Of a stretch of 64,000 nucleotides of DNA, positions 24,855-32,896 are shown one piece after another. Origin of the DNA: Micromonospora luteifusca (GTDB lineage Bacteria > Actinomycetota > Actinomycetes > Mycobacteriales > Micromonosporaceae); assembly GCF_016907275.1 (NCBI RefSeq), contig NZ_JAFBBP010000001.1, forward strand, positions 5,384,001 through 5,448,000, written 5' to 3'. Numbering within the stretch: position 1 is the first letter of the stretch; the number at the start of each line of letters is the position of its first letter. Under the pieces are notes generated by a model, which had not been told where the DNA came from, did not search any database, and saw nothing but the letters and a program-made list of their open reading frames with translations. Made by a program: the position numbers and the translations under genes.

Positions 24855-25825
24855 ACATCCTGCTCTGGCACGTGCACGGCTCCTGGACCACGTCGTTCGT
24901 GCACGGCAGCCACCGCTACCTGATCCCCACCACACCCGACCGTGGCCCCTACGGCCTCGGCCGGGCCCGCACCTACCCCTGGCCGGAGAGCGCGGTCGAG
25001 GTCAGCCCGGAGGACCTGCCGGGGACCGACGTCGACCTGGTCATCGTGCAACGCCCCGAGGAGATCGACCGGGCCGAGGCGTGGCTGCGTCGCCGGCCCG
25101 GCCGCGACGTCCCCGCCATCTACGTCGAACACAACACACCCAAGGGCGACGTGCCCAACACGCGTCACCCGATGGCCGACCGTGACGACCTGCTCATCGC
25201 CCACGTCACCGGGTTCAACCAGATCTTCTGGGACACCGGCACCTCCCGCACCACAGTGGTCGACCACGGCATCGTCGCACCCTCCGCGTCCTACACCGGC
25301 GAGCTCGACCGGCTCGCCGTGGTGATCAACGAGCCGGTACGACGAGGCCGGGTCACCGGCACCGACCTGCTGCCCCGGTTCGCCGAGATCGCGCCGCTGG
25401 ACGTGTTCGGCATGGGCGTCGCCGGCCTGGCCGACCATCTCGGGCTGCCCGCCGACCGGCTCACCAGCCACGACGACGTACCCCAGGACCGGATGCACGC
25501 CGAGTTGGCCCGGCGGCGTGCGTACCTGCATCTGTGCCGGTGGACCTCGCTCGGGCTCAGTCTCATCGAGGCGATGGCGATCGGTATGCCGGTCGTCGCG
25601 CTCGCCACCACCGAGGCGGTGATGGCGGTGCCGCCGGAGGCGGGGGCCCTCGCCACCCGAACCGACACCCTGCTCGACGCCGCCCGCCGGTTCATCGCCG
25701 AACCGGCGACCGCGCGCCAGGCCGGCGCGGCGGCGCGAACCGCCGCGCGCGACAGGTACGGCCTCGACCGTTTCCTCGCTGACTGGGACCGGCTGCTGGA
25801 GGAGGAAGTATGCGGATCGCGATGA
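24851..25825 (+). CDS. GT-B glycosyltransferase
   Basis: The 324-residue glycosyltransferase starts MNILLWHVHGSWTTSFVHGS; the C-terminal half carries the nucleotide-sugar signature RRRAYLHLCRWTSLGLSLIE followed by AIGMPVVALATTEA. It lacks a membrane segment. The donor could be ADP-heptose or GDP-mannose; the sequence does not decide. Its ATG overlaps the upstream TGA (ATGA), and it overlaps the next gene by 16 bases. Confidence 0.75.
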   Translation: MNILLWHVHGSWTTSFVHGSHRYLIPTTPDRGPYGLGRARTYPWPESAVEVSPEDLPGTDVDLVIVQRPEEIDRAEAWLRRRPGRDVPAIYVEHNTPKGDVPNTRHPMADRDDLLIAHVTGFNQIFWDTGTSRTTVVDHGIVAPSASYTGELDRLAVVINEPVRRGRVTGTDLLPRFAEIAPLDVFGMGVAGLADHLGLPADRLTSHDDVPQDRMHAELARRRAYLHLCRWTSLGLSLIEAMAIGMPVVALATTEAVMAVPPEAGALATRTDTLLDAARRFIAEPATARQAGAAARTAARDRYGLDRFLADWDRLLEEEVCGSR

Positions 25826-27027
25826 TCTCGGAGCACGCCAGCCCGCTCGCCGTCCTCGGAGGGGAGGACGCCGGCGGCCAGAACACGCACGTCGCGGAGC
25901 TGTCCGCCGCGCTCGCCGCCGCTGGGCACGAGGTGCGGGTCTACACCCGCCGGGACGCGCTCGACCTGCCGGTGACCGTCCGCAGCCCGGACGGGTACGA
26001 CGTGGTGCATGTGCCGGCCGGCCCGGCCGAGCCGGTGGCGAAGGACGCGCTGTTGCCGCACATGCGGGAGTTCAGTCGGTGGTTGATCGAGCGGTGGCGG
26101 GGCGGGGACTGGGTGCCCGAGGTGATCCACGCGCATTTCTGGATGAGTGGTCTGGCGGCGCTGACGGCCGGCCGGCAGACCGGGGTGCCGGTGGTGCAGA
26201 CGTATCACGCGCTGGGCACGGTGAAGCGTCGCTACCAGGGCGTGCAGGACACCAGCCCGGCTCGGCGGGTGTCCTACGAGCGGGAGTTGGGCCGCTCGGT
26301 GGACCGGATCGTCGCGCAGTGCCGCGACGAGGTGGGCGAGCTGGTCCGGATGGGTGTGCCGCGGTCCCGGATGACCGTCGTGCCGTCCGGAGTGAACCTC
26401 GCCACGTTCGCCCCGCTCGGGCCGGCCGCTGACCGCGAACCGGGTCGGGCCCGGATCCTGACCGTGGGCCGGCTGGTCGAACGCAAGGGCTTCCAGACCG
26501 TGATCCGCGCGATGGAGCTGGTCCCGGACGCCGAGTGCGTGGTGGTCGGCGGCCCACCCGAGGGGCTGCTGGAGACCGACCCGTACGCCCGGCGGCTGCG
26601 GGCTCTCGCGGAGTCGTGCGGGGTCGCCGACCGGGTGCACCTGGTCGGCGCGGTACCCCGCGAGGAGATGGGCCGCTGGTACCGCTCGGCGGACCTGCTG
26701 GTCGCCGCGCCCTGGTACGAACCGTTCGGGTTGACCCCGCTGGAGGCGATGGCCTGCGGGGTGCCGGTGGTCGGCACCGCAGTCGGCGGCATCCGGGACA
26801 CCGTGGTCGACGGGACGACCGGTGACCTGGTGCCGGCACGGGACCCGCACGCGCTGGCCACCGCCATCCAGGGGCTGCTCGACGACCGGATCAGGCGCTT
26901 CGCGTACGCCGCGGCGGCGCGCGAGCGGGCCCGGGCGCGGTACTCGTGGGCGGCCACCGCGGAGCGGCTGGTCGAGGTCTACAGCGAGGTGGCTGCCGTG
27001 CGCCGGCCGGCCCGGGTGGTGGCCTGA
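25810..27027 (+). CDS. Glycosyltransferase family 4
   Basis: The 405-residue GT4 enzyme begins MRIAMISEHASPL with GGEDAGGQNTHVAELSAALA (glycine-rich acceptor loop). It has PSGVNLATFAP, TVGRLVERKGFQTVIRAMEL and the donor-binding EPFGLTPLEAMACGVPVVG. This branch includes sucrose-phosphate-synthase-like and MshA-like enzymes. Located between a GT and GmhA in one operon, it probably acts on the same glycan. GGAGGAGG lies just before the ATG, inside the preceding gene. Confidence 0.8.
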   Translation: MRIAMISEHASPLAVLGGEDAGGQNTHVAELSAALAAAGHEVRVYTRRDALDLPVTVRSPDGYDVVHVPAGPAEPVAKDALLPHMREFSRWLIERWRGGDWVPEVIHAHFWMSGLAALTAGRQTGVPVVQTYHALGTVKRRYQGVQDTSPARRVSYERELGRSVDRIVAQCRDEVGELVRMGVPRSRMTVVPSGVNLATFAPLGPAADREPGRARILTVGRLVERKGFQTVIRAMELVPDAECVVVGGPPEGLLETDPYARRLRALAESCGVADRVHLVGAVPREEMGRWYRSADLLVAAPWYEPFGLTPLEAMACGVPVVGTAVGGIRDTVVDGTTGDLVPARDPHALATAIQGLLDDRIRRFAYAAAARERARARYSWAATAERLVEVYSEVAAVRRPARVVA

Positions 27028-27728
27028 TGCCGGCGGGCAGTCTGCTCGACACCCACCTGACGAATCTCGCCGCCGCGCTGGTGCCGTACCGGGGGTGTGA
27101 GTCGCAGCTGGCGCGCTGGGGTGCGGATCTGGCCCGCCGGCTGGCCGCCGGGGGTCGCCTGCTGGTCGCCGGCAACGGTGGCAGCGCCGCCGAGGCCCAG
27201 CATCTCACCGCCGAGTTGGTCGGCAAGCTTCACGACGACCGTCAGCCGCTGTCGGCGATCGCGCTGCACGCCGAGACGAGCGCGCTCACCGCCATCGCCA
27301 ACGACTACGGCTACACCGAGGTCTACGCCCGACAGGTGCGCGCACACGGTCGCCCCGGCGACGTTCTGCTGCTGCTCAGCACCAGCGGTACCAGCCCCAA
27401 TCTGGTCAGCGCCGCGCAGGCCGCCCGCGACGTCGGCGTGACGACGTGGGCGCTCACCGGCGCCGCCCCCAATCCCCTCGCCGACGCCTGCGACGACGTG
27501 CTGGCCGTCGCGTCCCCGGACACCCAGGTCGTCCAGGAGCTGCACCTGGTGACCAGTCACCTGCTCTGCGAGTACCTCGAACAAGAGCTGGCCGCGCCCA
27601 GCGACCCGGCGGTTCGCCACCGCGTGCCGGAGGAGCCCACGCCCGCTGGTCAGCTCCCGTCCGGGCCGGTGCGCGCCGGGGTCGAAGTGGTGCTCGACGG
27701 TGGGACCGGACAGCAGGTCGACGCGTGA
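27027..27728 (+). CDS. gmhA: Sedoheptulose-7-phosphate isomerase (SIS domain)
   Basis: The 233-residue protein has one SIS fold with VAGNGGSAAEAQHLTAELVG (about 47-66), LSTSGTSPNLVSAA and QVVQELHLVTSHLLCEYLE carrying the conserved Gln/Glu and His residues of GmhA. It converts sedoheptulose 7-phosphate to D-glycero-D-manno-heptose 7-phosphate, the first step of ADP-heptose synthesis. A 35-residue C-terminal extension is extra relative to enterobacterial GmhA. Start and upstream stop share one base (TGATG). Confidence 0.85.
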   Translation: MPAGSLLDTHLTNLAAALVPYRGCESQLARWGADLARRLAAGGRLLVAGNGGSAAEAQHLTAELVGKLHDDRQPLSAIALHAETSALTAIANDYGYTEVYARQVRAHGRPGDVLLLLSTSGTSPNLVSAAQAARDVGVTTWALTGAAPNPLADACDDVLAVASPDTQVVQELHLVTSHLLCEYLEQELAAPSDPAVRHRVPEEPTPAGQLPSGPVRAGVEVVLDGGTGQQVDA

Positions 27729-27744
27729 CGACGGGGAGGCAAGC

Positions 27745-29214
27745 GTGAGGGGACCTGTGGTGGTGCTCGGGGACACCCTGCTCGACCGGGACGTGGAAGG
27801 GGTGGTGAACCGGCTCTGCCCGGACTCGCCGGTGCCGGTCCTCGACGAGACCGCGGCCAGCGACCGACCCGGTGGCGCAGGTCTGGCGGCGGTGTTCGCT
27901 GCCGCGCAGGGCGCTGACGTGGTGCTGGTGACCGCGCTCGCCGACGACGCCGGCGGGGCCCGACTGAGCGCGCTGCTCGCCGCGGCCGGAGTGCAGGTGT
28001 ACCCACTGGCCCTGTCCGGTGCGACGCCGGAGAAGATCCGGCTGCGGGCCCGGGGTCGGGTGCTGCTGCGCCACGACCGCGGCGGCACCTCCGGGGAGCC
28101 GGGTCAGCCCTCCGACGAGGTGCTCAGGGTGATCGGCTCGGCGTCCGCGGTGCTGGTCAGCGACTACGGCCGGGGCGTGGCCCGGCAGCCCGCACTGCGC
28201 GACGCGTTGGCCGCCACCCGCGCCCCGGTGGTGTGGGACCCACACCCGCGCGGCCCGGCGGCGGTCCCCGGCGTACATCTGGCCACCCCGAACGAGTCGG
28301 AGGTGCGCGAGCTGGTCCCCGCACTGCCCGGTGCCTCCCGGCTGGCCACCGCGTCGCGCGGCGCGCAGGGCCTACGGCGGCGCTGGCGGGCGGGTGCCGT
28401 CGCGGTGACGCTGGGCGGGGACGGTGCACTGCTCTGCCACGCCGGGTCGACACCGCTGGTGGTGCCGACACCGGGCAGCGCCGAGGGGGACACCTGCGGG
28501 GCCGGCGACCGGTTCGCGGCCGCCGCCAGCCTCGCGTTGGCCCAGGGCGCGCTGGTCTCCGAGGCGGTGCAGGCGGCGGTCGCCGAGGCGTCCGCGTACG
28601 TGGCGGGTGGGGGAGTGGCGGCGGCGCTGCCATCGAGCGCGAGGAGTGAGTCGTTGATGCGAGCCCCGCAATCGCAGACGAAGGGCGGCCGAATGTCGAC
28701 AAGCGTCGTCGGCCCGGGGGGTGAACGGGTGGGAGTGGCCGCGGTTGCCACGCTCCTCGGCGAGGTACGGGCCGCAGGCGGCACGGTGGTGGCGACCGGG
28801 GGTTGCTTCGACCTGCTGCACGCCGGGCACGTGGCGACCCTGCAGGCCGCCCGGCAGCTCGGCGACTGCCTGATCGTCTGCGTGAACTCCGACGCCAGCG
28901 TGGCCGGGCTGAAGGGGCCGGATCGGCCGGTGATGTCCGAGGGTGACCGCAGCCGGCTGCTGGCCGCGTTGAGCTGTGTCGACGCGGTCCTCATCTTCGA
29001 CGAGCCGACCCCGGAGGCGGCGCTGTCCTGGGTGCGACCGGACATCTGGGTCAAGGGCGGCGACTACGCCACCGGCGGTGGCGATGCCAACGTAACGCTG
29101 CCGGAGGCGGCGGTCCTGCGGCGGTGGGGCGGTAACACGGTGGTGGTGCCCTACCTGGACGGCCGTTCCACCACCGACATGATCGTTCGCTCCGTCGGGG
29201 AGCGGACCCGATGA
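27745..29214 (+). CDS. hldE: Bifunctional heptose-7-phosphate kinase / heptose-1-phosphate adenylyltransferase
   Basis: The 489-residue protein has a PfkB kinase domain (about 1-300; GDTLLDRDVEG, GGAGLAAVFAAAQGADV, GDTCGAGDRFAAAA with the catalytic Asp) and a cytidylyltransferase-like domain (about 345-489; VATGGCFDLLHAGHVATLQAAR, then VCVNSDASV). This is the HldE fusion, making heptose-1,7-bisphosphate and later ADP-heptose, with GmhB acting between. The GTG at 27745 follows GGGAGGC. The approximately 40-residue linker contains an internal ATG (28692) that could start a separate adenylyltransferase. Confidence 0.9.
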   Translation: MRGPVVVLGDTLLDRDVEGVVNRLCPDSPVPVLDETAASDRPGGAGLAAVFAAAQGADVVLVTALADDAGGARLSALLAAAGVQVYPLALSGATPEKIRLRARGRVLLRHDRGGTSGEPGQPSDEVLRVIGSASAVLVSDYGRGVARQPALRDALAATRAPVVWDPHPRGPAAVPGVHLATPNESEVRELVPALPGASRLATASRGAQGLRRRWRAGAVAVTLGGDGALLCHAGSTPLVVPTPGSAEGDTCGAGDRFAAAASLALAQGALVSEAVQAAVAEASAYVAGGGVAAALPSSARSESLMRAPQSQTKGGRMSTSVVGPGGERVGVAAVATLLGEVRAAGGTVVATGGCFDLLHAGHVATLQAARQLGDCLIVCVNSDASVAGLKGPDRPVMSEGDRSRLLAALSCVDAVLIFDEPTPEAALSWVRPDIWVKGGDYATGGGDANVTLPEAAVLRRWGGNTVVVPYLDGRSTTDMIVRSVGERTR

Positions 29215-29912
29215 CCGCCACGCGGTCCGGCGCCGGACCCACCGTCCTGGTCACCGGCGGCGCCAGCGGGCTCGGTGCCGCGGTGGTCGCCGCGGTGGCC
29301 GCCTCCGGCGGTCGCCCGGTCGTGCTGGACCGGCAGCCGCCGGCCGACGGGGTGTCCTGGACCGAGTGCGACCTGGCCGACACCCGGGCGGCCGAGGTGG
29401 CCACCCAGCATCTCGCCGAGCAGTCCGGTGGCCTGGACGCGGTGGTCACCGCCGCCGGCACCGACGTCCCGGGGCGACTCGGCGACGTGCCGGGGGAGAC
29501 CTGGGACCGCATCGTCGCCGTCGACCTGCTGGCCACCGCGGCGGTGATCCGGGCCGCGCTGCCGTTCCTGCTGACGTCTCGGGGCCGCATCGTCACGGTC
29601 GCCTCGACCCTGGGTGTCAAGGCGGTCAGTGACGCGACGGCGTACTGCGCGGCGAAGTTCGGTGTGGTCGGCTTCACTCGCGCCCTCGCCGCCGAGCTCG
29701 CTGGTCAGGTCGGCGTCACGCTGCTCATCCCGGGCGGTATGCGCACCGCGTTCTTCGACGAGCGCGACCCGCAGTACAAGCCGGGGGCGGACGCGATCCT
29801 CAACGATCCCGCCCACACCGCCGCCGCGATCATGTTCGCGCTCAACCAGCCCGCCGGTTGCGCGGTGCGGGAGATGGTGGTCTGCGCCGAGCAGGAGACC
29901 TCGTACCCGTGA
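29211..29912 (+). CDS. Short-chain dehydrogenase in the heptose operon
   Basis: The 233-residue classical SDR has TGGASGLGAA (12-21), the Ser in VASTLGVKAV and YCAAKFG (Tyr, Lys). It is shorter than, and differently organised from, the extended-SDR epimerase HldD, so it should not be called HldD. A 6-epimerase role by another route, or modification of a sugar, is possible. Overlaps at both ends (ATGA with hldE, GTGA with the next gene) place it firmly in the operon. Confidence 0.75.
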   Translation: MTATRSGAGPTVLVTGGASGLGAAVVAAVAASGGRPVVLDRQPPADGVSWTECDLADTRAAEVATQHLAEQSGGLDAVVTAAGTDVPGRLGDVPGETWDRIVAVDLLATAAVIRAALPFLLTSRGRIVTVASTLGVKAVSDATAYCAAKFGVVGFTRALAAELAGQVGVTLLIPGGMRTAFFDERDPQYKPGADAILNDPAHTAAAIMFALNQPAGCAVREMVVCAEQETSYP

Positions 29913-30862
29913 TCCTCGTCCTGCGCGCCCTCGGCGTCGGCGACCTGGTCACCGCGGTGCCCGCGCTGCGGGCGCTGCGGGCCGCGTACCCCGGTCGGGA
30001 GCTGGGGCTCGCCGCGCCCGCCTGGCTTGCCCCGCTGGTGGACCTGGTCGGTGGCGTCGACCGGCTGGTCGACACCGCCGGGCTGGATCGGCCCCTGCGG
30101 GTCGGTTCGGCCCCACCGGTCGCGGTCAACCTGCACGGGCGCGGCCCGCAGTCGCACCGGTTGCTCGCCGCCACCCGGCCCGGCCGGCTGCTCGCCTTCG
30201 CCAACCCGGAGGCCGGCTGCACCGACGGCCCCCGGTGGGCCGCCGACGAGCACGAGGTGGACCGGTGGTGCCGGCTGCTGTCCTGGTACGACATTCCGGC
30301 CGACCGCACCGACCTCGGCCTGCGTCGGCCCGGTCCGACCGGGCTGCCGACCGGGGCCACCGTGCTGCACCCCGGCAGCAGGATCCCCGCCAAGCGCTGG
30401 CCCGCCGAGCGGTTCGCCGCGCTGGCCCGGGCGCTCACCGAACGGGGGCACCGGGTGCTGCTCACCGGCTCGGCCGACGAGCGGGCGCTGGCGGCCCGGG
30501 TGGCGGACGCGGCCGGCCTGGCATCCGACTCCGTGCTGGCCGGCCGGACCGACCTCGGCGCGCTCGCGGCGCTGGTGGCCGATGCCCGGCTGGTGGTCAG
30601 CGGGGACACCGGGGTGGCCCATCTGGCCACCGGGTACGGCACCGCGTCGGTCGTCCTCTTCGGGCCGGTGCCGCCCGCGCAGTGGGGGCCGCCGCCGGAC
30701 CGGCCCCGACACCGGGTGCTCTGGGCCGGCGAGGGCGATTGGCCCGGGTGGGACGGGGTAGGAAGTCACCCGACGATGGCGGCTCTGCGCCTCGACGAGG
30801 TGCTGGCCGCGGTGGCCGAGGTGGAGAGGGTGGTGCGGGTCTCCGGTGCGGTTGCGGCGTAG
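29909..30862 (+). CDS. GT9 heptosyltransferase-like glycosyltransferase
   Basis: This 317-residue GT-B protein starts ILVLRALGVGDLVTAVPALR and carries TVLHPGSRIPAKRWPAERFA, LLTGSADE and VSGDTGVAHLATGYGTASV, the GT9 donor site. It is similar in layout to the C-terminal half of the GmhB fusion, so the operon encodes two GT9 domains. Probable ADP-heptose transfer to an envelope glycan. GTG 29909 overlaps the upstream stop by 4 bases; the 3' end overlaps topoisomerase IB by 17 bases. Confidence 0.85.
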   Translation: MILVLRALGVGDLVTAVPALRALRAAYPGRELGLAAPAWLAPLVDLVGGVDRLVDTAGLDRPLRVGSAPPVAVNLHGRGPQSHRLLAATRPGRLLAFANPEAGCTDGPRWAADEHEVDRWCRLLSWYDIPADRTDLGLRRPGPTGLPTGATVLHPGSRIPAKRWPAERFAALARALTERGHRVLLTGSADERALAARVADAAGLASDSVLAGRTDLGALAALVADARLVVSGDTGVAHLATGYGTASVVLFGPVPPAQWGPPPDRPRHRVLWAGEGDWPGWDGVGSHPTMAALRLDEVLAAVAEVERVVRVSGAVAA

Positions 30863-31829
30863 CGACCCGGGTGGACCGGGGTACGGACGGCGTCGGCGCG
30901 GACGGGGCTGGCTCTTCGTCGACCCGACCGGCGCTCCGGTCCGGGATCCGGACGTCCTGGCCCGGTTGCGGGAGCTGGTCATCCCTCCGGCCTGGCAGAA
31001 CGTCTGGATCTCGCCGTACCCGAACGGGCACATCCAGGCGATCGGAATCGACGCGGCCGGTCGTAAGCAGTACGTCTACCACCCGCTGTGGCGGGAGAAG
31101 CAGGACGAGGCGAAGTTCGACCACATGCTGGAGGTGGCCCGGCGGCTCCCGGTGCTGCGGGAGCGGGTGGGGCGTGACCTGGACGGCCGAGGGCTGGGCC
31201 GGGACCGGGTGCTGGCCACGGTGGCTCGACTGTTGGACATGGGGATGTTCCGGGTCGGCAGCGACCAGTACGCGGCCGGCGACGACCCGACGTACGGGGT
31301 GTCGACCCTGCGTCCCGAGCACGCCCGGTCCCGGCGCGGCTGCGTGGTCTTCGTGTTTCCGGCGAAGGGTGGCATCGAGCAGGTACGCCGGATCGAGGAC
31401 CCGGAGCTGTGCCAGGTGCTGGTCAATCTGCGCCGTCGTCGGCGCTGGGCGGACCGGCTGTTCGGCTACTGGGACGGTCGGGAGTGGCGTGATGTGCGCA
31501 GCGACGAGGTCAACGGGTACCTGCGCGACGCCAGCGGTGGGGAGATGACCGCCAAGGACTTCCGTACCTGGCACGCCACAGTCCTCGCCGCCACCGAATT
31601 GGCCACCGTCGGCCCGGCCCGTTCGGTGACGGCCCGGCGCAAGGCGGTGGTCGCGGTGATGCGTGAGGTGGCCGAGCTGCTGGGCAACACTCCGACGGTG
31701 GCTCGTGCGTCGTACGTTGATCCGCGGGTGGTCGACCTGTACCACGACGGGGTGGTGGCGTCGGTGGACCCGCGGGCGTCACGCGAGGAGGCCGAGCGGC
31801 TGGTCCTGGAGTTGCTGGAGAAGGCTTGA
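30846..31829 (+). CDS. DNA topoisomerase IB (poxvirus-like)
   Basis: This 327-residue enzyme has the N-terminal IPPAWQNVWISPYPNGHIQA and IDAAGRKQYVYHPLWR. Its catalytic core contains KDFRTWHATVLAA and the nucleophile Tyr in ASYVDPRVVDLY. It relaxes supercoils by transient 3'-phosphotyrosyl cleavage. The GTG start lies inside the preceding GT9 gene, so it is cotranscribed although functionally unrelated. Length matches the bacterial topo IB family. Confidence 0.9.
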   Translation: MRLRRSDPGGPGYGRRRRGRGWLFVDPTGAPVRDPDVLARLRELVIPPAWQNVWISPYPNGHIQAIGIDAAGRKQYVYHPLWREKQDEAKFDHMLEVARRLPVLRERVGRDLDGRGLGRDRVLATVARLLDMGMFRVGSDQYAAGDDPTYGVSTLRPEHARSRRGCVVFVFPAKGGIEQVRRIEDPELCQVLVNLRRRRRWADRLFGYWDGREWRDVRSDEVNGYLRDASGGEMTAKDFRTWHATVLAATELATVGPARSVTARRKAVVAVMREVAELLGNTPTVARASYVDPRVVDLYHDGVVASVDPRASREEAERLVLELLEKA

Positions 31830-32052
31830 CCGGCCCACCGGGCGGCCGCCCGCCGCACTCGCGGCGGACGCCTCGCCGCGGCCCCCGTTGGCGCAGCCCA
31901 CCTTGGCTCGCGGTGCGGGCGGTGGCAGGCCGCGTTGGTGTCAGTCTGCCGGCAACGAGTTGACCGTGGACGCCGGGCGGTTGACGATCCGCGCCGGATG
32001 CAAGCTGCCCTCGCGATGCTCCTGCGGGCTCATCCCGTACGCATCCGTGTCC
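31830..32052. other. Intergenic region between convergent genes, no gene seen
   Basis: These 223 bases separate topoisomerase IB from the TetR gene. No ORF with convincing codon bias, no strong hairpin and no RNA gene was found. Confidence 0.4.
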
Positions 32053-32814
32053 TCAGGCCGCTCGCCGGCGGATCAGAGCCTCGATGCCGTCGAGGATCCG
32101 GTCCAGGCCGAAGGTGAACTCGTCGTCCGGGTCGTCGTCCTGGTCGAGCACACCGGCGGTCAGCACCCGGTGCAGCGCCGGGAAACGGGACGGGTCGATG
32201 AGCCGAGCCACCATCCGGCTGTACGCGGGCATCATCTCGCCCGGCTCGATCCCGGCGGCTCGGCTGCCCTCGGTGATCTGGGCGGTGAGCGAGGCCTCGT
32301 TGCGGATGTATCCGGTGATCAGCAGGAGCACGGAGATCTTCTCGCCCTCGGCCAGGGCGGTGTCGTCGAGGCAGCGCAGCCCGTCCTCCAGCCAGCCGAG
32401 CTGCTGCGGGGTGATCGGCGGGCCGGTGATCGGCACGTGCAGCAACCAGGACCGGTGCCGCAGCACCTCGTGCTCGGCCCAGGCCCACCGGGTCAGGCCG
32501 GCGCGCCAGTCGGCCTCCGGCGGGGGCGGGCCGGGCGGCGGGCCGTACCCGGTGTCCACCATGAGCATCAGCAGCTCGTCCTTCGAGCCGACGTACCGGT
32601 AGAGGGCCATGGTGGCGGCGCCCAACTCCTTGGCCACCCGGCTCATCGAGACGGCCGCCAGTCCGTCGGCGTCGGCCACCCGGACTGCGGCGTCCACGAT
32701 GGTGGGCACGCTCATCTGGGGCCGGGGGCCCTTGGGGGGCCGTTCCCGTAGCCCCCAGGCGCTCTCGATGGCCGGTGGGATCACTGGCCCGCTGTCGTCT
32801 GTCTTCGCCGCCAC
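32053..32814 (-). CDS. TetR-family repressor of the adjacent efflux pump
   Basis: This 253-residue protein has a helix-turn-helix at about 37-82 (TIVDAAVRVADADGLAAVSM, RVAKELGAATMALYRYV, KDELLMLMVD) and a TetR_C domain with a tryptophan-rich start (WRAGLTRWAWAEHE). It lies back to back with a DHA2 pump, with symmetric operators between, so it almost certainly represses the pump and itself until a drug binds. GTG 32814 is chosen because AAGGAGG sits 4 bases before it. Confidence 0.85.
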   Translation of the reverse strand: MAAKTDDSGPVIPPAIESAWGLRERPPKGPRPQMSVPTIVDAAVRVADADGLAAVSMSRVAKELGAATMALYRYVGSKDELLMLMVDTGYGPPPGPPPPEADWRAGLTRWAWAEHEVLRHRSWLLHVPITGPPITPQQLGWLEDGLRCLDDTALAEGEKISVLLLITGYIRNEASLTAQITEGSRAAGIEPGEMMPAYSRMVARLIDPSRFPALHRVLTAGVLDQDDDPDDEFTFGLDRILDGIEALIRRRAA

Positions 32815-32840
32815 ATTTCCTCCTTGCCTCGCCATCCTAG

Positions 32841-32884
32841 TTCTGCGTATGGTCTACGCATTACAGCGTACGACATACGCAGAA
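32841..32884. promoter_or_regulatory. Double TetR operator between repressor and pump
   Basis: Two copies of a 17-base dyad lie at 32844-32860 (TGCGTA-N5-TACGCA, perfect) and 32865-32881 (AGCGTA-N5-TACGCA, one mismatch). Their centres are 21 bases apart, two helical turns. The block is itself symmetric: its outer 11 bases at 32841-32851 and 32874-32884 are exact complements. It overlaps the likely promoters of both divergent genes. Confidence 0.85.
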
Positions 32885-32896
32885 GGGGACTGGATC

